From the NCBI RefSeq assembly GCF_029868745.1, contig NZ_JARWOP010000300.1, forward strand, positions 1 through 56,178: a stretch of DNA of 56,178 nucleotides. Direction: 5' to 3'. The DNA is from Nocardia wallacei (GTDB lineage Bacteria; Actinomycetota; Actinomycetes; Mycobacteriales; Mycobacteriaceae). The notes under the pieces are model-generated. The model made no database searches and had not been told where the DNA came from. It worked only from the letters and a program-made list of their open reading frames with translations. Made by a program: the position numbers and the translations under genes. Position 1 is the first letter of the stretch. Every line of letters starts with the position of its first letter. Shown piece after piece: positions 1 to 9,250 of the stretch.

Positions 1-76
1 GATGTCGTACGGGCCTCCGGCGGAGGCACTTTCCGTTCCTCCGGTGACCTGGACGCGGTAGCCGCGTCACTGGCGC
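1..76 (+). other. Unidentified open frame running into the homopolymer tract
   Basis: Frame 1 is open from the window edge and reads DVVRASGGGTFRSSGDLDAV followed by AASLAR, with actinobacterial codon use, so it is probably the end of a real coding region. It enters the G13/C9/G9 tract at base 77 and cannot be followed further. It is not in the frame of the MaoC gene that begins downstream. It could be the tail of a separate gene or a displaced piece of the hydratase N-terminus. I do not recognise the family from so short a piece. Confidence 0.3.
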
Positions 77-277
<201 letters not shown>

Positions 278-290
278 TCCGACATTCGCG

Positions 291-1007
291 ATGACGGCGC
301 CCGGAATGTTCGGCGTCGCCTCGCCCGAGTTCCATCACCGAGAACCACCCGAGATCCGCTTTCCGGGGATCCGGCTCGACCTGGCAAACCTGTTGCAGCA
401 GGAACAGGAGCTTATCGTCCACCGAGGGCTTCCGGCGTCAGGGAGCGCGTGGTTACAAGGATCGGTCGTCGGTATCGAAGACCGGGGCGACGCGGCCGTG
501 CTGGTGCAGCGGACCGTCCTGGTCGATGTCGTCGGCAACGCGGTTGTCAGCGGGATTTCCCGCATCCACGCGCGCGGCGAAGGCAACGGCGGTCGCGGGC
601 CCGGCCCCTCGGGCATGGCGCCTGTTCCGAACCGGCCTCCCGATTCGGTGACGGTCACGCCGACCTCACCCGATCAAGCCGTGTTGTACCAACGATGCTG
701 CGATGGGCACTCGCTCACCGGAAATGTGCACACGGACACAGATTTCGCCACCGCCGCCGGTCTGCCCGGCCCGATCCTGCAAGGAGCGTGCACTTACGGC
801 ATGGTGTGCGCGGCGGTCGTGGACACGTTCCTCGGCGAAGACGCCACGCGGGTGCTCCGATACTCGGCTCGCTTCCTCGGGGTCGTGTTCGCCGGTGAGG
901 TTCTGCGCACCCGGGTGTGGGCCGAGAACAAGCAACTCGTATTCGTCACACACGTACCGAGCCGGGTGGCGAAACCGGTGCTCTCGGGCACGGTCACCAC
1001 CGATTGA
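291..1007 (+). CDS. MaoC-type (double hot-dog) enoyl-CoA hydratase, N-terminus lost
   Basis: The 238 residues align with the central and C-terminal parts of actinobacterial MaoC-family (R)-specific 2-enoyl-CoA hydratases, which are normally about 285-290 aa. Residues about 30-95 carry the linker hot-dog part (LANLLQQEQELIVHRGLP, then a GEG motif). The catalytic hydratase hot-dog follows, with a GNVHTDTDFATAAGLPGPIL segment that is the family's Asp/His-type hydratase motif, although the usual N-P-x-H is degenerate here (N-V-H). The family hydrates trans-2-enoyl-CoA or enoyl-ACP thioesters. About 70-80 N-terminal residues are missing and the homopolymer tract sits in their place, so the ATG at 291 is probably not the native start. 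It converges on the hydrolase of the PKS operon with an 18-bp gap. A role in processing the polyketide chain is inference from position. Confidence 0.72.
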   Translation: MTAPGMFGVASPEFHHREPPEIRFPGIRLDLANLLQQEQELIVHRGLPASGSAWLQGSVVGIEDRGDAAVLVQRTVLVDVVGNAVVSGISRIHARGEGNGGRGPGPSGMAPVPNRPPDSVTVTPTSPDQAVLYQRCCDGHSLTGNVHTDTDFATAAGLPGPILQGACTYGMVCAAVVDTFLGEDATRVLRYSARFLGVVFAGEVLRTRVWAENKQLVFVTHVPSRVAKPVLSGTVTTD

Positions 1008-1025
1008 GCAGATTCCCCGGGCGGG

Positions 1026-1868
1026 TCAGCCGTTGACGAGGAAACCCCGGATCTCCTCGGCGACCGCGTCCACGTTCTCCATGTGGAGATGGTGACCACC
1101 CGGCAAGGTGACCCGCCGCAACTTGGGCACGCTGTCGATGCGCTGTGGATAATAGGGCTCCACGAGGGCGGTCCGCTCGGCCGTGATCAGCAGCGTCGGC
1201 GCGGAGATATTGCGCAGGAATGCGAGCACCTGCTCCTCGCCGAAGGTCGCGGGCAGACCACGATTGAGCCGGGCGTCGTGCCGCCAGGAGAACCTGCCCT
1301 CGGTCTCCCGCAAGTCACGCTCGACGAGCGCCTCCGCCGTCTCCAGCAGAATGTCACCCAGCTGCACCCGGGTTTTCACCGCGTGGGTACGACTCCGGTA
1401 GGTCGGATGCTTGTCGCCACGCAGATAGGTATCGAGATACCGGGCGATGCCGGATACCGCCTGCCCCGGTTCGGCGGACAACGGACCGATGGCGTCGAGC
1501 AGGACGAGCCGTTCGATCTTGTCCGGGTGGATGCCCGCGACCAGTGTGGACACGGCACCGCCCAGCGAGTGGCCGATCAGGTGGAACCGCTCCCAGCCCT
1601 GGGTTCGAGCGAGTTCCAGCACGCACGCCGCATAGTCGAGGTAATGGCACGTCGCCGAGGGAATCGGGTCCGACAGACCGTGGCCGGGCAGGTCGACCGC
1701 GATCAGATCCGGACCTGTGAGCCGCTCCGCCAGCGGACCGAAGCTCGCGCAGTTATCCAGGATGCCGTGCAGACACAGGGTGGGCAGACCAGTGGATGAT
1801 CGGGTTCGCTTGCCGCGCAGAGTGATTCCGGCGCGCGGCAGGAAGAACGTCACGTCGTCCATGGTCAT
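1026..1868 (-). CDS. Alpha/beta hydrolase, candidate chain-release enzyme
   Basis: A 280-aa alpha/beta-hydrolase of usual length. The oxyanion-hole region is LCLHGILDN, the nucleophile elbow is GHSLGG (Ser near residue 111), the acid region is LLITAERTALVEP and the catalytic His lies in PGGHHLHME near the C-terminus. The start ATG at 1868 overlaps the PKS stop in an ATGA, so it is the last gene of the toroid protein-PKS-hydrolase operon and probably translationally coupled. A second ATG two codons later (1862) is possible. The PKS ends in its ACP with no thioesterase, so this enzyme is the natural candidate for hydrolytic or transacylating release, or for type II editing. No signal peptide is visible, so it is probably cytosolic. 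Confidence 0.88.
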   Translation of the reverse strand: MTMDDVTFFLPRAGITLRGKRTRSSTGLPTLCLHGILDNCASFGPLAERLTGPDLIAVDLPGHGLSDPIPSATCHYLDYAACVLELARTQGWERFHLIGHSLGGAVSTLVAGIHPDKIERLVLLDAIGPLSAEPGQAVSGIARYLDTYLRGDKHPTYRSRTHAVKTRVQLGDILLETAEALVERDLRETEGRFSWRHDARLNRGLPATFGEEQVLAFLRNISAPTLLITAERTALVEPYYPQRIDSVPKLRRVTLPGGHHLHMENVDAVAEEIRGFLVNG

Positions 1869-4800
1869 CGCTGCTCGTCGAGTTGGACGAGCACCCGATC
1901 CGCCAGTCGCAGCACGCTGGGACCCTTCATCAGCTCCATGATGGTGATCTTGGTTTCCAGCTCCCGCTCCAGCCACGAACTGATCTCCACCGCGAGCAAC
2001 GAATCGAGATAGTCCATCAGCGGCATCTCCTGGTCGAGCGTATCCAGGGGGATGCCGAGCACCGCCGCCAGCCGGCCCGTCAGGGCCTCGACGACCAGGC
2101 CGCGGCGGTCGGAAGCCGAGGAGGTGCGCAGTTGCCGGCGCAGCGGACCGCTCGAAACGGCGGTCTGCGCGGACGCGTGCGACACCGCGGGCACATGCTC
2201 GTAGCGAGGTTGTGTGTCCGGGGTCAGGCCGTGATGACGAAAGAACTGTGGCCAATCCATCGGCAGCACACCCGCTTGCGGCAGCTGCCCGTGCCACAGG
2301 GCCGTCAGGGCGTCGAATGCCTGCGCGGACCCGAAACCGCGCATCCCGGTGGTGGCGACGACGCGCCCGACATCGTCGTGACGCGCCACGTACCCGACGT
2401 CGGTGATCGCTCCCCAGTTCACCGCGAGTACCCGTCGCCCCCCGGCGTGCCGGGCCTGAGCCAAGTGGTCCAGGAAGGTGTTGGCCACGGCATAGTTCGC
2501 CTGGCCTCGGTTGCCCACCATCGACGTCGCGGAGGAGAACAGGACGAACGCGGCCAGCGGCAGGTGCGCGGTCAACTCGTCCAGATGCCAGGCACCGAAT
2601 GCCTTGGGAGCCAGCACCCGTGCGATCCGATCGCGGTCCATATCGGCGAGCCGGGCATCATCGAGCACCATGGCGCAGTGCAGGATCCCGCGTAACGGTG
2701 GCAGTTCGCGCTCGATCCCGGCGAGCAAGGCCACGACCTCGGTGCGCGAACCGACGTCGACGGCCTCGGCGAGGACCCGGACACCGCGCTGCCGGAGTTC
2801 GGCGACCCGGGCCGCCGCCTGATCGCCGGACACCCCGGAGCGGCCGACCAGAGCGAGGCTGCGCACACCGAGATCGGCCAGCCGGTCGGCCATCGCCAGC
2901 CCGACGCCGCCGAGTCCGCCGGTGATCAGCCAAGTACCGTCGACGGCCGGCATGTCCGGCGGGCGAACGACATCGACCTGGCGCTCGTCCATCGCCAGCA
3001 CCACCTTTCCGATATGCCGTGCCGCCGCAAGATGCCGGAACGCCGCCTCGGTCTGGGACGGGTGGAAGATCCGATACGGCACGGGTCGCAGCTCCCCCGC
3101 GGCGAACCGCCGCATCAGTGCCTCGAGGGCCGCGTGCACCTCCTCCGGCCGGTCCACCAGCAGTTGACGCAGATCGAAGCTGAAGTACGCCAGATTGCGC
3201 AGAAACGGTCGCAGGCCGAGTGCGCGGTCCTGGAGGAGGTCGCGCTTGCCCAGTTCGACGAAGCGGCCGTACGACGCCAGGCAGGCGATGCTGCGGGAAA
3301 CCGCCTCACCGGCAAGCGAATTCACCACCACGTCGACGCCTGTGCCGTCGGTGGCGGCCAGCACCTCGTCCGCGAACTCCAGCGATCGGGAGTCGAACAC
3401 ATGCCGGACGCCGAGGGCACGCAGCAGTTCCCGCTTCGCCCGGCTGCCTGCGGTCGCGAAGACTTCGGCCCCGGCGAGCTGCGCGAGCTGCACCGCCGCC
3501 ATGCCGGTGCCGCCGGAACCGGCATGGATGAGCACCCGCTCACCGGCGCCGAGACGGGCCAGCCGATGCAGCGCGTACCACGCGGTGAGAAAGGCGATGG
3601 GCACCGAGCCGGCGGCCTCGAAGCTCAGCGTCGCGGGCTTCGAAGCGACGTGGGTGGCGGGCAGGGTGAGGTGGGTTGCCAACGTGCCCTGGCCCGGATG
3701 GACCGCGACGACCGGATCGCCGACGGCTATATCTTCGACACCGGGGCCGACCCGCGTGACGACGCCGGCGCATTCGGCGCCGAACCGGTAACCGGCGGTC
3801 GCCTCGAGCGGCGGCACCTGGCCCAGGGCGATCATCACATCCAGGAAGTTCAGTCCGGCCGCGACCACCTCGATCTCCACCTGCCCGGCGGCTGGGGCGA
3901 TCCGGTCTCCGGCGCGATAGTGCAGCCCGTCCAAGGCTCCCGGGCTCGCGGTGGTCAGCGCGAACCCGGTGTGGCCGGGCAGGCGCCGGGCGGGCATCGG
4001 CTGTGGTTCCGGTGACCGCGGTACCAGCCGGCGGACGAATCGTTCTCCTGCCCGCCACAGGATCTCCCGCTCGTGATCGGTGGTGTGCAGCTCCGCCCAG
4101 ACCGCGTCCACGTCGAGCCGTGACGGTTCGGGGTCCACGTCGATCACGGTGTAGCGCAGCTGCGGTGATTCGAGTCCGACTACGGCGCCGAGACCCCATG
4201 CCGCCGCGCCCGACAGATCGACCTGTTCGTTACGGAAGGCATGCGCGCCGCGGGTGACGACATACAGGCGTGGCTGGGCGCGGTTACCCTCTCGCTGCAT
4301 GGCCCGGACCAGATCGACCAACCGCACCGACGACTCCGTCAATGCCGTATCGAGCGCCAGCCCTCCGCCGCCCCGGACGTCGACGACCGCCGCGGGCGCG
4401 AGTTCGTCCGGATCGCAGTCGGCGAGGTCGTATGCCAGTACCGCACGGTCCCCGGATGCGTCGATCCGTGCGGCCAGTACCGCGCCGAGCGGATCGGCGT
4501 CGGAGTCGGAGTCGGCGAGAATGAGCCAGGTGGCAGACTTCTCGACCTGGTCGGGCACTGAAACCGGTCGGGGCGGCGCTTCGGGCGTACGGGCCAGCAG
4601 CACGGTCTGTGAACCGGGGCCGGGAGCACCGAAGACGGCGACATCGTCGAAATCCACCGAGTACAGCAGATCCTGCCATGCCTGGCCGGTGAGCAGCGGA
4701 CCCTCGGGCCGCAACCGCTGGTCGCGGAAGGACCACCAGCCGTCGGTGAGGCCGAAGGTCAGATCGAGCCACGGGTTGTCCGGCGTCGCCTCCAGCAGTA

Positions 4801-7800
4801 ACAGCGCACCGCCGGGGACCAGCATGTCCTGCAGAAAGAGGAGGGTCTTCTTGACGTCGGCAGTAGCGTGCACCACATCGGAGGCGACCACGAGATCGAA
4901 GGTTCCGTCCTCGAAATCCTGTGTGGCCGGGTCGTGTTCGAGGTCGAGGACGCGGTAGTCGACGAAATGAAAGTCGCGGAACCGCTCCCGGGCGGCGCCG
5001 AGGAACGCGGCGGAAACATCGCTGAAGACATACTCACATCGCTGCGCCGGCAGTACCGGCAGCAGACTCGCGGTCATGCCTCCGGTTCCGCCCCCGACCT
5101 CCAGAACGCGCAGGGTCCGCCGCGGGTCCGCCGACTCGGACAGCCGCTCCACGAGCAGCCCGGCCAGCAGGTTGTAGTACCGCGCGATCGGCGAATTCTG
5201 GTAGATCGCTTCGGCATCCGCCAATGCGTCGTCGGCGAACAACAACTCGAGCGGGTCGACCGAGCCCACCAGAACGTCGTGCAGGCGCCTGCCGGTCTGC
5301 CGTAGCAACAGCAGCTCCCACGCACACGCCGGATGCCTGGAAAACAGTTCGGCCCATAGTGATTCGGGATCACCGCCGGTGCGCTGCACGATCCGGAAAC
5401 GGTCGCCGGACTCCACAACACCGCCCTCGGCCATGGGCAACCGCAGCATTCCTTGGAACGCCCGCCGGTATTTCGGCAGCAGGCCGGGGACGTCGTCCAG
5501 AACGAACTCGCCGTCGAGACCGAGAAGCTCGAGGCATCGAGTCACGTAGGCGGCGCACAGCCGGGCCACGTCCCGTTGATACACCCCGGTGTACGCACGC
5601 CGGTCCACCCGTTCTGCCAGCGCGCCGGAACGCGGGCCGATCTCTGCGGCGAGCTCGGCCGGTCGCATCGTCAGCGCGCTGCGCTCCGGTGGTAGCGACC
5701 GCGAGCGCTGCCAGGTCAGCGCGTAGATGTGATTCTCGACGCGGTCCGTATCGCGGTGCCAGCGAACGGCTTTGGCGGTGAGCTCGGTGAATTCGGCAAC
5801 CAGCTCACCCGATTCGCCGAGCAGATGGATGTCGACGATCAGACTGTCATCGTTCTTGCGGAGCCGCGAATAGCACCACACGGGAACGGAGATCTCGCGG
5901 TACAGCCGGACCTGCCCGATACCGGTCGGCAGGTAGCTGATGGGCAACAGCTCCTGCGGGCGCTCCTCGGTGGGGTGCAGTATCGCGCTCTGGAAACAGG
6001 CGTCCAGAATCGCGGGATGGATCAGATATCCACCGAGCCGCTTGCGGAGCACTCGGGGTGATCCGATCCGCGCCAGCGTCTCACCAACGCCGATGTGCAC
6101 ATCGGTGATACCGCAGAAGGCGGGGCCGTAGGCGTAGCCGCGCGCGGCGAAGCGGCCGTATACGTCCACGGCTCGGTAGCTCGCCCGGCAGCGGTCGCGG
6201 ATCTCGGCCGGATCGAAGGTACGTCCGGCCGTGTCACCGAACGAGGTCCGATGAAATCGGCCGCGGGCGTTGCGCAGCCAGGTGTCGCCGCGGACCGCCC
6301 GCTGGTGGAACTCGAACGTGCCGTCCTCGGGATCGATCTCCACCCGGCTCACCTGTGGTTCGTCGGACAACACGCACGCACGCTCGAATTTCACGAACTC
6401 CAGCGCGCACGGGCCACCGGTGTGTTCCCGGGCGGCCGCGAGCGCGGCCTCGACAAAGGCCGCGCCGGGCACGATCACCGAGCCGAAGACGTCGTGTTCG
6501 CGAATCCACGCCAAGCGGCTGTCGTTCCAGTCGATCTCCCAGGTCGGCCGGGCTCCGTCGACCGGCCGCAGCATGGGGTGTGCCGAGGGTGCGGTGCGCT
6601 GGCGCGTCGACAGGACGCTCTCGTTCCAGAAACGCTGGCGCACCCACGGATTGGCGGGCAGATCGAGCATCGGGCTGCCGCCATCGGGGTAGCGCCGCCG
6701 CCAGTCCACAGACACGCCCGCGGTGTACATCCGCGCGAACGAGTCCAGGAAGACGGTCCAGTCGTCCCGCTGCCGTACCAGCGACGGCAGGACCAGTGCG
6801 TCGCCGGTGATCTCGGTGACCGAATTGGCCAGCACCGGATGCGGGCTCAGCTCGATGAAGGTGTCGTAACCGTCGGCGAGCATGGCCCGGACCGCCGGCT
6901 CGAACTGCACCGGCATCCGGAAATTGCGCCACCAATAGTCGGTGCCCAGTTCGGTCCCCTCGATCCGCGCGCCGGTCAGCGTCGAGTACATCGGGACCGC
7001 GGCCGGCCCATGCCGGAGTCCGGCCAGCGCGGTGAGCAGCTCATCCCGCAGCGGCTCCATGTCCTGGCTGTGGCAGGCGCAGTTGACCCGCAAGATGCGG
7101 GCGAAGACGCCGCGTCCGGCCAAGTCGGCTGCCAGTGCTTCCAGCACGTGCCGGCGACCCGACAGTGTGCTGGCCCGCGGGCTGTTGATCGCCGATACCC
7201 AGAGTGCGTCCGGCTGTCGCGCGCACAGCTCCTCGGCCTCGGCCGCAGATAGCGCGACGAACATCATCGCCCCCGTCGGATCGGCCTTTTCCTGGATGCG
7301 CGCGCGGTGGCAGATGATCCGCAGCGCCTCCGACAGGCTCAGCGCTCCGCTGATGTGCGCCGCGGCGATCTCACCCATGCTGTGCCCGAGCACCGCGTCC
7401 GGCACGATGCCCCATGATCGCCACAGGTCGGCCAGCGCCACCTGGACGGCGAACATCGTAGGCTGCAGGACATGCGTCTCGCCGACCCGTGACGACGCTT
7501 CGTCCGCGGTCAGCGCCCCATGGATCGACCAGTCGAGGAAGGCGCCGGCCGCGGCGTCGCACTCGAGAATTTTCGCGCGATAGATCGGCGACGTCTCCAG
7601 CAGCGTCCGGCCCATCGCATACCACTGCGGCCCCTGGCCGTTGCACAGGAAGACGACCCTACCGGTCCGGCCACGCTGGACCTGCCCGGAAATCGTTGCG
7701 CCCGCGAGGAGTTTCGCGGCCGCCTCCGCCGCGTCGGCGGCCACCACAGCACGACGGAATTCGTGGTGAGTGCGCCGTGTGGCGACGGCGGCACCCAATC

Positions 7801-9250
7801 CTTCCAGGTCGGGGGATCGAGTCTCGAGCAGGTGCGCGTAGCTCGCGGCGAGCGTGTCGAGGGCGGCGGTACTGCGGGCGCTGAGGGTCAGCACGGTGGG
7901 TGTCGGCAATGTCCGGTCCGCCGTGGCTGTGTCGGGCACTGCCGGTTCGGGTTCGGCGAGAACGACATTGGCGTTGGTGCCGCCGAATCCGAAGGAGTTG
8001 ACACTGGCGACAGCGACCGGATACCCGGTGGGCCAGGGCTGGGCGGCCGTTGCGACGGCAATAGGCAATCCGGCGAGGTCGATGTCCGGGTTCGCCTGCC
8101 GGAAGTGCAGGCTGGCGGGGATACTCCGACGCTGGACGCACAACGCCGCCTTGATAAGTCCGGCGATACCGGCGGCCGCCTCGAGATGTCCGATATTGGT
8201 CTTGATCGAGCCGATCAGCGCCGTCCGGTCCGGATCGCGATCGACCGCCAGCACCCGGCCCAGCGCGTTGGCCTCGATCGGGTCGCCGACCGGGGTACCG
8301 GTGCCGTGCGCTTCGACATAGCCGACATCCGCCGGGCGCACCCCGGCGGCGGCCAAGGCGGCGTGGAAGTTGGCCTCCTGCGACTCCCCGTTGGGCACCG
8401 TGATGCCCTGGGTCCGGCCGTCCTGATTCACGGCGGCGCCCCGGATCACCGCGTACACCCGATCGCCATCGAGCCGGGCCTGGCTCAGCGGTTTGAGCAC
8501 CACCACCCCGGCGCCCTCACCGCGGACATAGCCATTGGCCGACGCGTCGAAAGCGCGCGAACGCCCGTCGGGCGACAGCATCGCCGCCTGGCTCAGCGCG
8601 ATCCCGAACTGCGGGGTCAGCATCAGATTGACCCCACCGGCCAACGCCTGGTCGCTCTCGCCACGGCGCAGGCTCTCCACCGCCAGATGCACCGCGACGA
8701 GCGACGACGAACATGCGGTGTCGACCGTCATGCTCGGCCCGCGCAGATCGAACGTGTAGGACAGCCGGTTGGACACGATGCTCATGAACGTGCCGGTGGC
8801 CGAATGTGGCCCGAGACCGGTCAATTCACTCGGCGTGGACTGCATCGTGCCGTAGTCCTGACTGCACGCGCCGACGAAGACCCCGGTCCGGCTGCCTGCC
8901 AAGTCGTCGGGCACCACTCCCGCGTTCTCCAGCGCCTCCCAAGTCACCTCGAGCAGCAGGCGCTGCTGCGGATCCATCTGCTCGGCGATCCGACCGGAGA
9001 TGCCGAAGAAGGCAGCGTCGAAGGTGTCGACCGCGTCGAGGAATCCGCCCTCGCGAGCATTGAGACGTCCCGGCTGCTGTGGTTTCGGCGAGAAGAACCG
9101 GTCCCTGTCCCATCGGTCGGCGGGAACCGGGCCGACGGCGTCCACACCCTGTTCGAGCAACTGCCACAACAGGTTCGGATCCGTCGCGCCGCCGGGCAAC
9201 CGGCATCCGATGCCGATCAGGGCGATCGGCTCGTCCTCGGTGTACATCAT
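1865..9250 (-). CDS. Highly reducing iterative type I PKS with in-cis C-methyltransferase (KS-AT-DH-cMT-psiKR-ER-KR-ACP)
   Basis: A single-module PKS of 2461 aa. KS about 5-430: DTACSSS (Cys near 178), EAHGTGTPVGDP, NIGHLEAAAG. AT about 535-850: GQGPQWYAMG, GHSMGE (Ser near 623), and CACHSQDM where malonyl- or methylmalonyl-specific ATs carry HAFH or YASH. DH about 900-1180: HDVFGSVIVP (His near 915), HPAILDA. C-methyltransferase about 1320-1560: VLEVGGGTGGMT near 1383. Structural psiKR about 1570-1740. ER about 1770-2070: HAGSGGTGMAAVQLA. KR about 2100-2280: TGGLGGVG, the VLDDARL motif of B-type reductases, GQANYAVAN. ACP: DYLDSLLAVE, Ser near 2415. All core catalytic residues are present, so a fully reduced, alpha-methylated acyl chain is predicted. 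There is no TE, KS0 or docking region. The start ATG at 9250 overlaps the upstream gene's stop (ATGA). The organisation is that of fungal LovF-like synthases; mycobacterial MAS-type PKSs lack the methyltransferase. Confidence 0.95.
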   Translation of the reverse strand: MMYTEDEPIALIGIGCRLPGGATDPNLLWQLLEQGVDAVGPVPADRWDRDRFFSPKPQQPGRLNAREGGFLDAVDTFDAAFFGISGRIAEQMDPQQRLLLEVTWEALENAGVVPDDLAGSRTGVFVGACSQDYGTMQSTPSELTGLGPHSATGTFMSIVSNRLSYTFDLRGPSMTVDTACSSSLVAVHLAVESLRRGESDQALAGGVNLMLTPQFGIALSQAAMLSPDGRSRAFDASANGYVRGEGAGVVVLKPLSQARLDGDRVYAVIRGAAVNQDGRTQGITVPNGESQEANFHAALAAAGVRPADVGYVEAHGTGTPVGDPIEANALGRVLAVDRDPDRTALIGSIKTNIGHLEAAAGIAGLIKAALCVQRRSIPASLHFRQANPDIDLAGLPIAVATAAQPWPTGYPVAVASVNSFGFGGTNANVVLAEPEPAVPDTATADRTLPTPTVLTLSARSTAALDTLAASYAHLLETRSPDLEGLGAAVATRRTHHEFRRAVVAADAAEAAAKLLAGATISGQVQRGRTGRVVFLCNGQGPQWYAMGRTLLETSPIYRAKILECDAAAGAFLDWSIHGALTADEASSRVGETHVLQPTMFAVQVALADLWRSWGIVPDAVLGHSMGEIAAAHISGALSLSEALRIICHRARIQEKADPTGAMMFVALSAAEAEELCARQPDALWVSAINSPRASTLSGRRHVLEALAADLAGRGVFARILRVNCACHSQDMEPLRDELLTALAGLRHGPAAVPMYSTLTGARIEGTELGTDYWWRNFRMPVQFEPAVRAMLADGYDTFIELSPHPVLANSVTEITGDALVLPSLVRQRDDWTVFLDSFARMYTAGVSVDWRRRYPDGGSPMLDLPANPWVRQRFWNESVLSTRQRTAPSAHPMLRPVDGARPTWEIDWNDSRLAWIREHDVFGSVIVPGAAFVEAALAAAREHTGGPCALEFVKFERACVLSDEPQVSRVEIDPEDGTFEFHQRAVRGDTWLRNARGRFHRTSFGDTAGRTFDPAEIRDRCRASYRAVDVYGRFAARGYAYGPAFCGITDVHIGVGETLARIGSPRVLRKRLGGYLIHPAILDACFQSAILHPTEERPQELLPISYLPTGIGQVRLYREISVPVWCYSRLRKNDDSLIVDIHLLGESGELVAEFTELTAKAVRWHRDTDRVENHIYALTWQRSRSLPPERSALTMRPAELAAEIGPRSGALAERVDRRAYTGVYQRDVARLCAAYVTRCLELLGLDGEFVLDDVPGLLPKYRRAFQGMLRLPMAEGGVVESGDRFRIVQRTGGDPESLWAELFSRHPACAWELLLLRQTGRRLHDVLVGSVDPLELLFADDALADAEAIYQNSPIARYYNLLAGLLVERLSESADPRRTLRVLEVGGGTGGMTASLLPVLPAQRCEYVFSDVSAAFLGAARERFRDFHFVDYRVLDLEHDPATQDFEDGTFDLVVASDVVHATADVKKTLLFLQDMLVPGGALLLLEATPDNPWLDLTFGLTDGWWSFRDQRLRPEGPLLTGQAWQDLLYSVDFDDVAVFGAPGPGSQTVLLARTPEAPPRPVSVPDQVEKSATWLILADSDSDADPLGAVLAARIDASGDRAVLAYDLADCDPDELAPAAVVDVRGGGGLALDTALTESSVRLVDLVRAMQREGNRAQPRLYVVTRGAHAFRNEQVDLSGAAAWGLGAVVGLESPQLRYTVIDVDPEPSRLDVDAVWAELHTTDHEREILWRAGERFVRRLVPRSPEPQPMPARRLPGHTGFALTTASPGALDGLHYRAGDRIAPAAGQVEIEVVAAGLNFLDVMIALGQVPPLEATAGYRFGAECAGVVTRVGPGVEDIAVGDPVVAVHPGQGTLATHLTLPATHVASKPATLSFEAAGSVPIAFLTAWYALHRLARLGAGERVLIHAGSGGTGMAAVQLAQLAGAEVFATAGSRAKRELLRALGVRHVFDSRSLEFADEVLAATDGTGVDVVVNSLAGEAVSRSIACLASYGRFVELGKRDLLQDRALGLRPFLRNLAYFSFDLRQLLVDRPEEVHAALEALMRRFAAGELRPVPYRIFHPSQTEAAFRHLAAARHIGKVVLAMDERQVDVVRPPDMPAVDGTWLITGGLGGVGLAMADRLADLGVRSLALVGRSGVSGDQAAARVAELRQRGVRVLAEAVDVGSRTEVVALLAGIERELPPLRGILHCAMVLDDARLADMDRDRIARVLAPKAFGAWHLDELTAHLPLAAFVLFSSATSMVGNRGQANYAVANTFLDHLAQARHAGGRRVLAVNWGAITDVGYVARHDDVGRVVATTGMRGFGSAQAFDALTALWHGQLPQAGVLPMDWPQFFRHHGLTPDTQPRYEHVPAVSHASAQTAVSSGPLRRQLRTSSASDRRGLVVEALTGRLAAVLGIPLDTLDQEMPLMDYLDSLLAVEISSWLERELETKITIMELMKGPSVLRLADRVLVQLDEQR

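Noticed and set aside
1869..2297. 143-residue extension of the alpha/beta hydrolase
   Set aside because: It lies antisense-frame inside the PKS ACP and KR coding region and has Arg/Gly/Pro shadow composition; the ATGA overlap fixes the start at 1868.
1865..2300. Possible thioesterase or reductase domain at the PKS C-terminus
   Set aside because: The sequence ends about 45 residues after the ACP serine with no GxSxG or Rossmann motif; the hydrolase is a separate gene.
3014..4015. Long plus-strand frames antisense to the PKS, cyclase and ABC genes
   Set aside because: They follow from high GC3 on the opposite strand and show no domain or start signals.
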